Position numbers and translations under genes: made by a program. A stretch of 64,000 bases of DNA from Dromiciops gliroides (taxonomy: Eukaryota; Chordata; Mammalia; Microbiotheria; Microbiotheriidae). Where the stretch lies: NCBI RefSeq assembly GCF_019393635.1, contig NC_057866.1:120279897-120343896 (forward strand). Direction: 5' to 3'. Shown in pieces: positions 23,541-35,134 of this stretch (its first letter is position 1; every line of letters starts with the position of its first letter). The notes beneath the pieces are model-generated. The model saw only the letters and a list, made by a program, of their open reading frames with translations, was not told where the DNA came from and did no database searches.

Positions 23541-23702
23541 TGTTTTTGTTTTGTTTTGTTTTTTTTCAGGGCAAAGAGGATTAAGTGACTTGTTCAGGGT
23601 CCCACTAGCTACTAAGTGTCAAGTTTCTGAGGTCATATTTGAACTCAGGTCCTCCTGAATCCAGGGCTTTGCTTTATTCCCGTCACCATCTAACTGTTCC
23701 TA
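23541..23702 (-). mobile_element. CORE-SINE at the L1 5' junction
   Basis: T-rich tail 23545-23567 (TTTTGTTTTGTTTTTTTTC), core AAGTGACTTGTTCAGGGTCC and head ending CATCTAACTGTTCC. It lies between the truncated L1 end and the resumed L2, so it inserted at or beside the L1 5' end. Confidence 0.85.
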
Positions 23703-23965
23703 AGGTCCAATTAAAATACCATCTTTTATAGAAAACCATTCCCACCTCCTTTTAATTCTAGTGTCTTCCTTCTATTAATTATTTCCTATTTAACCTGTTT
23801 ATAGCTTTCTTTGTATATATATTTTTGGACATTTTCTCCCCCATTAGATTTGGAGTTCCTTGAGGGTAAGGATGCTTTGTCTCTTTTTGAATCCCCAGAA
23901 CTTAGGACAGTACCTAGCACAGAGTAAGTCTTTAATAAATTTTTATTGATCAATTAATTGATGTA
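23703..23965 (+). mobile_element. L2 LINE, downstream part with 3' end
   Basis: Continues the copy that stops at 22163: CATCTTTTATAGAAAACCAT, TTAATTCTAGTGTCTTCCTT, TTGGAGTTCCTTGAGGGTAA, ATCCCCAGAACTTAGGACAG and TAATAAATTTTTATTG at the end. Confidence 0.8.
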
Positions 23966-24132
23966 AATTGGGAAAGGATGTCAGACAAGGATGACAGTTC
24001 AGGTGCTATTGCAGTAGTTGATAATTGCACATTAGACTGTTTTAAAACTTTAAACTTTTATAAAATGCATACACCTGAGTCTAAGGTAACTCCTTGTACA
24101 TAAAGGGCATAATTTTAAAGCAGACAAGTTTT

Positions 24133-24966
24133 AGACTTAACCAATATGAACACTAATGCATTGTTGGAGCTGTGAACTGATCCAACCATGCTAGAGAGCA
24201 ATTTGGAATTATGCCCAAAGGTCTATAAAGCTGTGCATACCCTTTCACCCAGCAATGGGTTTGGGTCTTTTTCCCAAAGAGATCATAAAAAGGGGAAAAG
24301 GATCCACATATACAAAAATATAGCTGCTCTTTTTGTGGTGGCAAGGAATTGGAAATTGTGGGGTTGCCCATCAATTGGGGAATGGCTGAACAAGTTGTGG
24401 TATATGAATATAATGGAATTCTATTGTGGTGTAAGAAATGATGAGCAGGAAGACTTCAGAGAAACCTGGAAGGACTTACATGAACTGATGATGAGTGAGA
24501 TGAGCAGAACCAGAAGAACATTATACACAGTATCAACAACATTATGTGTTGATCAACTGTGATAGACTAGATTCTTCTCACCAATACAATGGTACAAGAA
24601 AGTCCCAAAAGACTCATGATGGAAAAGGCTCTCCAAATCCAGAAAATAAAAGAACTGGGGAATGTGGATGCTGATTTAACCATGCTATTTCTTTTATTTT
24701 TGATGCTCTTGTTTTTCTTTTTTGAGGTTTATCCTTTTTGCACTGATTCTTCTCATAACATGACTAATGCAGAAATATGTTTAATGTTATTATATACATA
24801 TAACCTATATCAGATTACTTGCTCTCCAGGGAAGGGGGGGGAGGAAGGGAGAAAGGGAGAAAAATTTGAAATTTGAAATCTTATAAAAACAAATGTTGAA
24901 AACTATCTCTACATGTAATTGGAAAATAATAAAATACTTTTATTTTTAAAAGACTTGACCAATATG
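24133..24966 (+). mobile_element. 5'-truncated L1 with TSD
   Basis: Plus-strand copy of the ORF2 end and 3' UTR. A frame at 24188-24562 includes VYKAVHTLSPSNGFG and GCPSIGEWLNKLWYMNIM, the same region as in the L1 at 22.7 kb. It ends AATTGGAAAATAATAAAATAC plus an A-rich tail. A 16-bp duplication with one mismatch, AGACTTAACCAATATG (24133-24148) and AGACTTGACCAATATG (24951-24966), flanks it. Confidence 0.92.
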
Positions 24967-24989
24967 GGAAAAAAAGTTAAGTAGTAGAG

Positions 24990-26275
24990 GCTATAAAATT
25001 ATAGAAATATATATATTTTACTTTAGTTTTTCAGGACAATAAGATAATAGATTATGAATTAAGTATGTGATTTATTAAAAAGACATTTGAAGAGATAATG
25101 GAGATGATGATTGTGGTGATGGTGAAAATTCATATTATAGCTTGATACTAATGCTTAATATTTTTAAAAGGCAATCATTACAAAATTGCAACCTATGTAC
25201 CAATATTTTTGCTGAGAATGAATAGGTAGAGAAATTATAGTTATACCAAGAGACATTCCAATACTCAGTGATTTAAATGCAAACATGGTGGTTGGGTGGA
25301 GAAAGGATGGTAAGAAATAGAAAAGCATAGTTTAGGAAAAAGGAATGAGAGAGAACAAAGGTCCCACAAAAATCTTATATTCTTATCCCATGAACTTTTT
25401 TTTTTTGTGAGAAGAACTGATAAGCACTGGGCATAGTGAAAATGAAATATCAGTGGATAAATATAAATAGATAGTATCTTAACATAAAAAAAGATTTTTT
25501 ACTATTAAAGTTGTCCCTGAAAGGACCTGTCTTTTCTGGCAAATGGTCCACTTGTTAAGCAAGAAGAAAATAACAATGAGTTAAAGGTAAGGCACACAAT
25601 CGAAAAAAACTCAAATTTGAATTATTTAAACAAGCAATTTGCACTGAAAAATGGGAAATGTGTTTCAGTATCAACAGAAACTAATTATAATAATTGTTAA
25701 GGCGGCTAATTTTTATAAATCTATTATCATGGAAATACCAAAGTTGTTCATGAAGTACCCTAGTCAGACAATATTTGACTCATTTAACAAGTGAAAAAAG
25801 ATGATGGTCTAAGGCAATGCCAATTTGGAACAGACATTTAAAAATTTATTCATAAAATCTGACATAAATGATGATTATGCATACCAGTTCCTCGTAAAGC
25901 AGAGAGAAATAGTAGAAGTTCAAAGCAACTTTTTAAAAGTTTTCTAAAAGATATAAAGGACAGTCATCCCAAACATGTGTAAGGATGAAATTGAAAAGTT
26001 GACAGAAAAAAATGTAAAAATGTAAAAAATCTGTAAATATGTTCTATAACAAATTGTTTTCATTGTCAAGGATAGTAGAACCACAATACCCTAGCAATAC
26101 AGCCCCAGTTGTTTCCTGGGGAGGAGGAGGGTGGAAATGTCACTAAGAGGACAAAGATAGGAAAAGTGATCAAACTGTATTAAATGAATATAGAGGCATC
26201 ACAACTGTTGATATATTGAAGAGTTTGTGTGCAACTATCAGAAGGCAGGGAACACAGCAAAAATCACAAACCTTA
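24990..26275 (+). mobile_element. Strongly decayed RTE-like LINE, tentative
   Basis: Scattered, frame-broken translations resemble an RTE LINE endonuclease and linker: GKRNERE near 25340 and NKLFSLSRIVEPQYPSNTAP near 26050-26110. No domain is intact. It could be part of the same element as the remnant at 27.5 kb. Confidence 0.3.
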
Positions 26276-26500
26276 TTAATAATCCCCACTCCCCCCCAAA
26301 AAAAACATTACCTAAGAATATCGATATATACTTACTTCCATGTCTACTCTCCAATTTATACAAAATGTTCATACAAATCTATTTTATACAAAACCAGAAT
26401 ATCCGCAAGCAGGGAAAATAAGGTTTTTGCAAAATATTTATTTATAGACCACATCTTCTAGTTCATTGACAGTGGCCTCTTTTCTCTAACAAGTCTCCCA
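26276..26500. other. Unassigned DNA
   Basis: Overlapping short plus-strand frames with no recognised motif. Confidence 0.4.
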
Positions 26501-26512
26501 CCTCCTGGAATA

Positions 26513-26690
26513 ATGAGTTTGTTGTTGTTGTTGTTGTTTGTTGAGGGGCAACGAGGAGTAAGTGACTTTTCCAGGGTCACACAGCTAGTAAATGTCAAGT
26601 GTATGAGGCCAGACTTGAACTTAGGTCCTCCTGAATCCAGGGTCGGTGCTTTATCCACTGCACCACCTAGCTGCCCCCTCCAGGAATGTT
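26513..26690 (-). mobile_element. tRNA-derived CORE-SINE
   Basis: (TTG)n tail at 26518-26542, core AGTGACTTTTCCAGGGTCAC, head ending CACCACCTAGCTGCCCC. Flanks CCTCCTGGAAT and CCTCCAGGAAT look like a target-site duplication with one mismatch. Confidence 0.88.
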
Positions 26691-27000
26691 CATTGGCTGT
26701 TTCCTGTGCCAGGAATTCTTTCCTTCCTCATCTCTTACTGCCTTCATTGGCTTCCTTCAAGTCCCAGGTGAAATTCCACTTTCTATAGAAACACTTTCCT
26801 GATCCCATGTAATTCTAGTGCCTTCTCTCTTTGTTATCTCTAATGTATCATATATGCCTTGTTTATACATAGTTGATTGTATGTAGTCTCTCCCCTTAGT
26901 ACTTTAAGAGCAAGAATTGTCTTTTGCCTTTCTTTATATTCTTAGCACAGCACCTGACACATAGTAGCAGCCTAATAAATGTTTGTTGACTGACTTTTTT
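26691..27000 (+). mobile_element. L2 LINE 3' end
   Basis: CTTCCTTCAAGTCCCAGGTG, GTAATTCTAGTGCCTTCTCT, AAGAGCAAGAATTGTCTTTT and CCTAATAAATGTTTGTTGAC are ordered L2 3' blocks up to the terminus. Confidence 0.8.
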
Positions 27001-27134
27001 ATATTTTCCCAAAGATGTATAAAGAATAAGATACAATTGTGCTTATCATTTGTTGCATTAAAAAAAAACAACTTTTCAGTACAGAAAGAAAAATGTACCC
27101 TTAATGCACTGTTAACTTATAATATAAACTATTT

Positions 27135-27250
27135 GAGAGCAGGGAATTTTTTGTTTTTTTTTTCTTTTGGATTTTATGGTTTTTGTTTATATTTTGTCTT
27201 TCTTTGTATCCACAGTATTTAGCATAGTGCTTGACACAGGGTGCATCATT
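27135..27250 (+). mobile_element. L2-like 3' end
   Basis: ATTTGAGAGCAGGGAATTTT, then TTTGTATCCACAGTATTTAG and CATAGTGCTTGACACAGGGT form a second, shorter L2-type terminus. Confidence 0.5.
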
Positions 27251-27479
27251 ATTGTTGTTGTTAGGCCCATCCACATATTAAAATTATTCAAGATAACCTT
27301 AAAAGAAATAAGAAGTAAGCTTATTCCATGACCCACTGATTATAATCTTTAGGGGAGGTATGAAACTGAGATGTATGGTCATCAACAGTAATACACTACT
27401 GTGATGTAGGGGATACAATACAAAGTTGAAGCTAAAAATGGTTATTTCTTTATTTAGAAAGGTCATCCATGTGTTGCTG

Positions 27480-27830
27480 TTTAAAGATATGTACAGGTTG
27501 CATCAAGTCCTGACATCCTCCAGAGAATCCTAGAAGAGACATGTAATTACTCAAAAGAATCTGGCCTGAACATCCACATAGGAAAGACCAAGAAAATTAA
27601 TATTGTCCAGATTATGGCAGGCATTTGGATATAAGACCTACAAAGTCAGCTCATCTGTATGCATATCTCAGACAGATGTAAAGATGGATACATAGCAAGT
27701 TAGGACTGGAATTAAAGAGGAGTAAAATAATTGGATTGCCAAATGGAAATTTCAACATCCTAAGAGTTTTATTATATGGCAATAAGACAAGAACTAAATG
27801 TTTCTGAAGAATTAAAAATGAATAGTATGC
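27480..27830 (+). mobile_element. RTE-like reverse transcriptase remnant, tentative
   Basis: CATCCTCCAGAGAATCCTAG and GGCCTGAACATCCACATAGG, followed by ATAGGAAAGACCAAGAAAAT, resemble the RTE reverse transcriptase stretch 'GLNI.I.KTK'. LLYGNKTRTK near 27765 resembles the later 'LLYGCETW' block. All frames are broken. Confidence 0.35.
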
Positions 27831-27989
27831 TAATGTAATAAGTAAATAAAGGAAGTGTTAGACTAGTAGGATTTTTATCAAATATTTTATAAGCATTTTG
27901 ACAAAATATGGTATATTCATATTTTGATATATTCAATGGATATTGACAAATATAGAAAGAGACATGTCTAAAATCGACTTCTTAATAGA

Positions 27990-28470
27990 GAAGTAGTGAA
28001 AGGACATGAAGAGTTTCCCCCAAAATGCAAAATATTAACATCCATATGAATAAGTACTACAAATCAAAAATTATAAGAATAATACAAATCAAAATAATTA
28101 TTGGTTTAGCTCATAAAGAGAAAATTATCAAAGTTAACAAAAAAGAATAGTTAGTGTTGGAAAGGTTGTAGAACAATAGGAATACTAATCCTTCACTGTT
28201 GTAGTTAAAAGTTTGGACAATTCTGGAATACAATTAGGAATCATCCTAAGAAATGGAATGAAATATCTATATCTTTCAATTGAGAAATTTCACTAGTATA
28301 CATATAACCCAAGTAATTTGCTGAATGAAAAGTAGGCTACATTATAGAACAGGTTTTTTAGCAACACATTTTTTGTGATAGCAAAGAATTGGAAACAGAG
28401 TTGATGCCCAGCAATTAGGGAATGGATAAACAAATAGTGATACATGGATGTAAGGTATTGTATCCAAATG
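27990..28470 (+). mobile_element. Degraded L1 ORF2 3' fragment
   Basis: TTGGAAAGGTTGTAGAACAA, CAATTCTGGAATACAATTAG, GCAAAGAATTGGAAACAGAG and CCCAGCAATTAGGGAATGGA follow the order of L1 ORF2 C-terminal sequence. Very diverged. Confidence 0.6.
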
Positions 28471-28499
28471 GCTGCCATGAGAGAAACAAGGCTGGCAAA

Positions 28500-31172
28500 T
28501 GAAGGCTATTTTACCAAAGTTGGAGCTGGATATTTGTTGTGTCTTTTGTTTTGTTTTTCTGCGGTGGCCACAGTGATGGAGAATGATCTGAAGTTGGCAT
28601 AAATTTTGCAATCAAAACTAATCTAGACAAAAAGCTTGTATGCCTAATAAAAGCAGTGAATGAAAATTTGGCAATGATATTGCCACATGTAGGAAAGTGA
28701 CACACCATCAGTGTATATGTTCTTGCCATGGAGAACCCTGATGAGTTCAAAGAAAAATGTTATGAAGACTTGGGGACCTTCATCATCAATGTTCCAAAAC
28801 AGGACAACTTTATAATTCTGGGTTACTTTAACAAGAGACTAGGCACATGTTATCAGACATGGCAGGGAGTCATTGGGAAGAATGGAGTCAGAGACAGCAA
28901 TAGCAGTGGTCACTTACTTATGAAGATTTGTGTGTGTCATGACCTTTTCATCACTAACATGGTCTTCCATTTACCTAAATGTAATAAAACTTCATGGATG
29001 CACCCTCACAGCAAACATTGGAATGTCAGAGGATGGAGAAGAAACAGAGAGGATATGAGAGTGATGAAGGAAATATGTGACAAAGAGAGATGGATAGATC
29101 ATAGACATCCTTTTCAAACTAAACATTCACATTCAACAAAAGTGGTGACCAGAATGCAAGCCAGCTACCAAAAGATTTAATGTCAATAAATAAGAATGAT
29201 TCTCCTAACTTTAGCAATTGATTGTTAACTTGGAGGGAAAGCTGAGCCAACACATGTTGGGGAACAGTGGAGCAGAAAAGGAGTGGGCAGATTTGAGGGA
29301 TTCAGTGTACAGTATCACATTTACTCATCAGGGTCAGAACACTCAAATACCAAGATTGGTTTGACAAAAGTGATGGAGAAATTTAAAAGCTTCTAAATAA
29401 AAAGAAAAGAAATTCACAGGTTTTACCAGCAGGATAGTTCATTCATCTCTAAGAAGGCAATGTTTAACTCCAACAAAAGTAAAGTTCAAGCAAAGCTTAG
29501 AGAGATGTAGGATTTTTGATTCAACGAGAAGGCAAGTGAAATTCAATTTTACACTGAAAATAACAATCCAAAGCATTTTTATGATGTCCTGAGGGCTATT
29601 TATAGGCCAAGGACCTATGGTATATCTCATCTATTCAGTGATGATGTAGCCACACTGATCATGGAGAGATGAGTTGAATGCTTCCATAGTGTCATCAGTC
29701 ATTAGTCAGTGCTAAAGCCATTAACTATACCTCAGTTTAAACTCAATCCCTCTCTTGCCAAACTTCCAACTCAAGAAAAGGTTTGAATGCGATTAAGCTC
29801 CTCTTCTGTGGCAAAGCACCTGGTGCTGATTCTATTCCAGCTGAGATTTCCAAGGCAGGGGATCCACTGAAATTTTCCAGGTCATATGGCAAGAGGAGGT
29901 TATTCCCCTGAAGTGTAAGAATACTTCCATTGTCCATTTCCATAAAGGAAAGGGAAATAGGTAGTCCTGTGGCAATAACAGAGAGGTTTCTCTCTTAGTC
30001 ACTGCTGACAAGATTCCTGCCTCAGTGCTCCTTAATGGTTGATCCTTCAACTAGAAGATGGCCATCTACCTGAGAGTGTGGCTTCATAAAAGACTAAGGA
30101 AGTCAATAGTATGTTGTTTGCTGTTCAACAACCCCAAGAGAAATGCCAGGAGTAAAACAGAGTTCTATATACAACATTGGCCAGTCTAACCAAACATATG
30201 GCCTTTGATATTATCAGTCACAAGGGCTTGTGGAAAATTATGGCGAAATGTGTTTGCTCAGGCAAGTCCATCGTTATTGTACATCAGTTTCATACTGGCA
30301 TGTATACATGGGTTCTGGATAATGGACAATGCTCTTTTTCTTTCAGGGTCACAAAATAACAGGGCTGTGTGCTTGGTCCCATGCTTTTTAGCACAATATT
30401 TTTAATGACAAATTCACTTACTTTGTCAGTATACTTTCCAGGTATGTACTCATAGATGATGACTTTTATGCACACAATGCCAAAGCTGGCTCAGTGTTTG
30501 AGAGGCTCCAAAGAAAGGTCTACAGAGCCTTTTTCCTTACCCCACTGATGTATGCCTGTGGATCCTGGACAATATACCAGAGCCATGCCAGGAAAGTGAA
30601 TCACTTCAATTTGAATTGTCTTAGGAAGTTTGTGAAGATCACTTGACAGGATAAGGTATGAGTTGCTGAGGTCTACTCTCAAGCTGAACTGTCAAGCATC
30701 CAAACTCTACTACAGAGAGTGCAATTCAAATGGGCTAGAAACATGGTTAGAATGCCAAAAGACGTTTGCCTAAAATACTATTTTATGGAGAACTCACACA
30801 AAGCAAATACTCAGCTGGTGTTCAGAAGAAGAGGTACAAGGGAACTCTGAAAATCTCTCTAGAGAAATTTGGAATCTATTGGGAGATGTAGAAGACAATG
30901 GCACAGGACCTCCCAGCATGGCAGGTCACTGTGGAACACCAGTATGGCTGTACTCTATGTGCAAAGAACTGCAGTAGCTCAAAGAAAACATGATATGCAC
31001 TAATTTAGAGGCAACTCCACTCCAAATGTTCATATGGACTATTCCTACACAACTTATGGAAGAGCCTTCCAAGCCCATATTGGCTTCAGTCAGACACACT
31101 GTACCTTGACCCCAACATAGTGGTGTCACTTTGGTCCTCTTTGAGAACAAAGGACAACAAGCAAACAATGAT
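28500..31172 (+). mobile_element. RTE LINE: degraded endonuclease and reverse transcriptase with intact 3' terminus
   Basis: A 2.7 kb RTE-type LINE. The endonuclease part is open for 150 codons (28728-29180) and has IILGYFNKRLG, where the family motif is GDFN (catalytic Asp replaced by Tyr), then GVIGKNGVRDSNSSGHLL, KTSWMHPHSKHW and a WIDHRHPF block near the usual catalytic Asp-His. The reverse transcriptase part near 30177 reads KHMAFDIISHKGLWKIMAK; near 30360, after a stop, comes GCVLGPMLF. The C-terminal region near 30550 reads CGSWTIYQSHARKVNHF. The terminus ends with GGTCCTCTTTGAGAACAAAG and a CAAA-type tail. Many stops and frameshifts make it inactive. The 5' end is not sharply defined. 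Confidence 0.88.
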
Positions 31173-31319
31173 GTAAGTACTATAGATGATCCTTATCCTT
31201 TTTTTACAGATCAGGTATTTTAGGTTCATATAAGTCCATTTTGCCCAAGTTCATAGAGCAAGTATCATTCGCAGGATTTAATACATATCTGAAATTATTC
31301 AAAATCCATTTTCCTCTTC

Positions 31320-31450
31320 CCTATATTCCATTTCTACCTGCCCCTCCTCAGATCCTAGCTTCAATTCTGGAAGTACCTGGTCTAGCGCAGTGCCTCAATG
31401 CTTGACCCAATATATAGTAGGAACTTAATACATACTAGTCAACTGATGGA
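31320..31450 (+). mobile_element. L2-like 3' end
   Basis: AGCGCAGTGCCTCAATGCTT and TATATAGTAGGAACTTAATA resemble the L2 3' terminus. Confidence 0.5.
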
Positions 31451-31550
31451 CTTACTTTCATCACCAAATTGTCCTATCCAATGTCACCCTACCCATTTCC
31501 GGAATTTTCTTAGCAATTGGTTTACATTATGCCTTCCCTGAATACACATT

Positions 31551-31576
31551 CACACACACACACACACACACACACA
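31551..31576. repeat. (CA)n microsatellite
   Basis: Thirteen uninterrupted CA units preceded by a short degenerate run. Confidence 0.95.
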
Positions 31577-31693
31577 GCCATTAAGCTTCTCTCTAGGTCA
31601 CTCATCCACTCACTTGACCCTCCTCCACTTGATCCTCTCCTCAACCAGAAAACAAATGTGCTTAGATCTGAAAAGACACTTACAAAATTATAA

Positions 31694-31864
31694 TGGAGGG
31701 CATTTTCTTTTTTTTTCAGGGCAATGAGGTTTAAGTGACTTGCCTAGGATCACACAGCTAGTTAAGTGTCAAGTGTCTAAGGCTGGATTTGAACTCAGGT
31801 CCTCCTGAATCCAAGGCCAGTGCTTTATCCACTGTACCACCTAGCTGCCCCTGGAGGGCATTTT
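31694..31864 (-). mobile_element. tRNA-derived CORE-SINE with exact TSD
   Basis: T-run at 31707-31717, core AAGTGACTTGCCTAGGATCA, head ending CACCTAGCTGCCCC. A perfect 13-bp duplication, TGGAGGGCATTTT, lies at 31694-31706 and 31852-31864. Confidence 0.93.
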
Positions 31865-32465
31865 AAGAATGTCACACTCAAAGGTTTGCAGATATCTGAA
31901 ACAAAGAACAGTAATTGGAATTAAGAAAACAGAGCTGATTGGAAACAATGCCAGAACTTACTTCAGATCATACAGTTAGGTACTCTGATACAAGGCTTCA
32001 ACCTTGGGATTGTTATTATTAACTTTCCCAGTAGAGTTTCCATCACTCTTGTTAACTAGCTCTTCCATCGATCTTCTTGACACATCAATTTCTTTTTGTC
32101 AGGGGGTGGGAGAAGAGAAGGTTTAGGAACATTTTGAAATAAAGCTGGGGAATAAACCATGACCTCATTTTTTCTTTTTTTGCTAACCCTAAGAGCCCCA
32201 CACTCCAAGATGTTTCTAAGCACTTGAAGTCAAAATAACACCCATCAAAAAAGTATTTTATATAGGAAGTAGAGCTCCTGTGAGTTATCATGAGTGGTGG
32301 CAGTGAAGAATTAAGTGAACTCCTTAAACCCCAGCACTGATTCTTTCAGTGGAAATAAAACTTACTAACAGAGACAATATCCCATAGATATCCCCAAGAT
32401 ATTCCTATGGGAATAAATTCAACACATTTATGTGCCCATGAACAAAATCAAATACTCTTTAGGCA
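31865..32465. other. Mostly unassigned DNA
   Basis: Part of a MIR-like remnant may lie at 31940-32010 (CTTCAGATCATACAGTTAGG). The rest is not assigned. Confidence 0.35.
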
Positions 32466-33796
32466 CTTGCAGATAATTTTTTAATAATTTCAATTTATTG
32501 AGAATCCACCATGTCCAAGTTGGTCTGGAAACATTAGGCACCTTCTTTTGCAACATGGTCCTTTTTGAGTGGTCCAATGAAAGCTTTCTTCTCCTTCAAA
32601 ATCTGGAAACAGCCATGGAGAAATTTGGAGGCGGTGTGCATAAACTTCAAGGCAATCTTCTCCAGTGTACAACATATAGTCTGTACCAGCAAAGACTTCT
32701 GCAGCGTGAGGACACGATGACACAATCTTTCAGCATGATAAAGTCATTGGTCACTTCACCATAGTGAACAAAGCTTCTTAGAGGGTTGCTCCTTTTGTTG
32801 GATAGATCATACTTAGTGGACACGTTGTTTTTGATCAGCTTGCCATCCTTGATCTGGTAGCCCTCACCAATGTTGGAGATCTTTTTGTTGATCTCACTGC
32901 AATGGTGGTAGCCCTTCTGAATAGCCTGAGCCAACAGAGGGGGCCACGTGGGCAAGATGCCAAGCTCCAATATACACCAACTTATGCAGGCCCTGGTGGG
33001 TTTTTCAGGGCAGTTTCTTTGTGTGCTGGAGGCTGGTGACATCTTTGTAACCCTTGCCCTTGGTCACTCCAATGATTTCAATCATCTCGTCTTGCCCAAA
33101 CACAGTAGACATGAATACCTGCTGCTCCAGCTTCTCATGGGCCTAGTCCAATTTCTCAGCCATTCTGCCACCATTCAACTGGATCTCCATCAGATAAAAT
33201 TCCTGCCTCAGAGGGAGCAGGAACATCTGGGTGAAGGTAATGACTCTGATAACCTGACAGTACTACTTCATGCTGGGAAAATCCTTCTCCACATGCTGCT
33301 TTCTGTCATCATCTTGCAACTTCTTGCAATACTTGGTGAAGACGTTCTTCTTGGACTTATTTTAGTTCTTATTGCTCACATCTTCCACTCATCAAAGATG
33401 GTCAGCAGAGATGGTTTTGAAACTCTGAAGGTCCTGAGGGGGCTTTACATGACTCAGGTTGCCTACAATGACCATGGGGGGCATCTCTACTATGTGACAG
33501 CCTCGATCACTTCCTTTTTGTTGACCTTTGAGCCATGCCTGACTACCTCTTGAATGATGTGGATCATGGCTGACTTATAACACAGGAAAGCTGTCAGAAG
33601 AATGGGCTTGGCGGGGTCTTCTTTGGGGAAGCTCTTTACCCTTCCCCAGGGCTTGCTGCTTTGCTTTAGAGGTAGGAAGCCCAGAGACCCATGTCTGGGA
33701 GCAGAAAATTTCCTGCGGGACATGCTGCTGCTGCTGCTGCAGCAGCTGCTGTGGCTGCCACTGAGACAATATGCAAGAGATCCTTGCAGATTATTT
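32466..33796 (-). pseudogene. RPL3: Processed pseudogene of ribosomal protein L3
   Basis: RPL3 is a large-subunit ribosomal protein of about 403 residues. Here the minus strand carries an intronless copy. The start is at 33723 with [18 protein letters not shown] and [11 protein letters not shown]. Later segments include [18 protein letters not shown] and [19 protein letters not shown] at the C-terminus near 32534. A single-base deletion near 33493 (after about codon 77) shifts the frame, with further shifts and stops. Segments at 32647-33042 are back in the starting frame, so later indels partly compensate. A short 3' UTR with AATAAA (near 32495) and a short A-run follow. A 14-bp duplication with one mismatch, CTTGCAGATAATTT and CTTGCAGATTATTT, flanks it. 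These features show L1-mediated retrocopying. It is not expected to make a functional protein. Confidence 0.96.
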
Positions 33797-34655
33797 AAAC
33801 TGTCCTCTAATTAGGATGAAAAGTTTGAGAAGTAGCTAGGGGTTATCCTTGGAGATAAAAGTGGTTGAAGTTGTATGACTGACCCACAGAAGCCCTGTGA
33901 CCTAAGGCAATTCATCTAACTTCTTATTGCCTCCAGGAAATTCTCTAATGTTGCCCTTCTGTATCAGAGGCAGTAGTTCCCACATGGAGAATTTCCTATT
34001 AAAATCTGTCCCACTATTATCAGTTAAATATGGATGGAAGATTTAAAGCTCCTATGATCTAAGACCATAAAGACAAAAGGACTTGTTTCAGTCCTAATAA
34101 AAGCTTATGCTAAAATTCAGAAATCATTTCACCCCACTATACCCCACAAACACACTACAAAATATTATGAATTGTATTTCTATTTGTTTTCTATGTAACA
34201 TTCCTCTTATTTTGTCTCTTAGGAATAGAAAGAATAACAATTTCTCATCAGTTTAACTGACATACATTTCCTATCATTGTTTTAAAAAGTGAAAAGTGAT
34301 ACTAAAAATGTAAGACATTTGAACAGTATTAAATCCAGTTAACTTTTTGTTCTCTATACTCATGGGGAAGAGCAAATTTTAAATAAATGAGAAGAACAAG
34401 GGTATTTTTATTTGCTCCTGGAATATATTATATGATTTTGGTGGCAGAAGGTTGTTTTAACTTTCTATTTATGTTCCAGATAGTCTAGTGAGAGAATTAA
34501 CTTTTATTTCCCAACCATAACCCCACTTCTCATAGACAATGTTGAATAGGCAGTGAGAAATGTGGTCCAGATAATCCAAAAAAGTAGGTAACTAATACAT
34601 GGACCATCCAAAATCCACAGTCTACTCAAACACTATATTCCTAGGCTCTGAAAAG
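33797..34655. other. Mostly unassigned, with a MIR-like stretch
   Basis: Around 33865-33960, AGCCCTGTGACCTAAGGCAA and TTCATCTAACTTCTTATTGC resemble a plus-strand MIR-like SINE. The rest is AT-rich and unassigned. Confidence 0.4.
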
Positions 34656-34659
34656 ATAC

Positions 34660-34765
34660 TGCCTTCAATCAATCACCAAGGATTTATTAAGTACTGGCAA
34701 AATTCCAGGCACTGGGCCAGGCACTAGGGATGTAAAGACATAGAGTTCCTGTCCTCAGGGAGCCT
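34660..34765 (-). mobile_element. L2 LINE 3' end, reverse
   Basis: AAGGATTTATTAAGTACTGG, CCAGGCACTGGGCCAGGCAC and TTCCTGTCCTCAGGGAGCCT are the reverse complement of an L2 terminus. Confidence 0.75.
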
Positions 34766-35134
34766 CCTCACCTTGGCAATTGCTTGCAAAATTGTTCTTG
34801 GCTTGCCTAAAGAAGTACAAATAGTCTTGCCCATTTAAATAAGGCAAGCAGGAGCAGTTGAACCTGACATGCAAGATATATTTTACCCATTCCCTATTGG
34901 CACTAGAACCTTTGAGCCAGTCACTAACAGATACAAGATGTGCCCAGAAACTAAAGAAACACATGAGAAAAAGCCTCCTGGTTATCTTTCTCAAATTGGA
35001 AATATATACCAATAGAAGGCCATGACAAATGGAAAGAGAGCTAACTGGAGACCCCAATAATTTTACCCAAAAGTTTTGTTATGCAAAAGCCCTACCTTGT
35101 ACCTGCTTGCTTTGTTTACTCGCTCAGCCAAATT
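34766..35134. other. Unassigned DNA
   Basis: A 100-codon minus-strand frame (34755-35057) has no recognisable feature. Confidence 0.4.

Noticed and set aside
24188..24562. 124-codon plus-strand frame as a gene
   Set aside because: It encodes the end of L1 ORF2 within a truncated L1 with target-site duplications.
32948..33553. 201-codon plus-strand open reading frame
   Set aside because: It lies antisense to the RPL3 processed pseudogene and reflects the codon composition of that gene.
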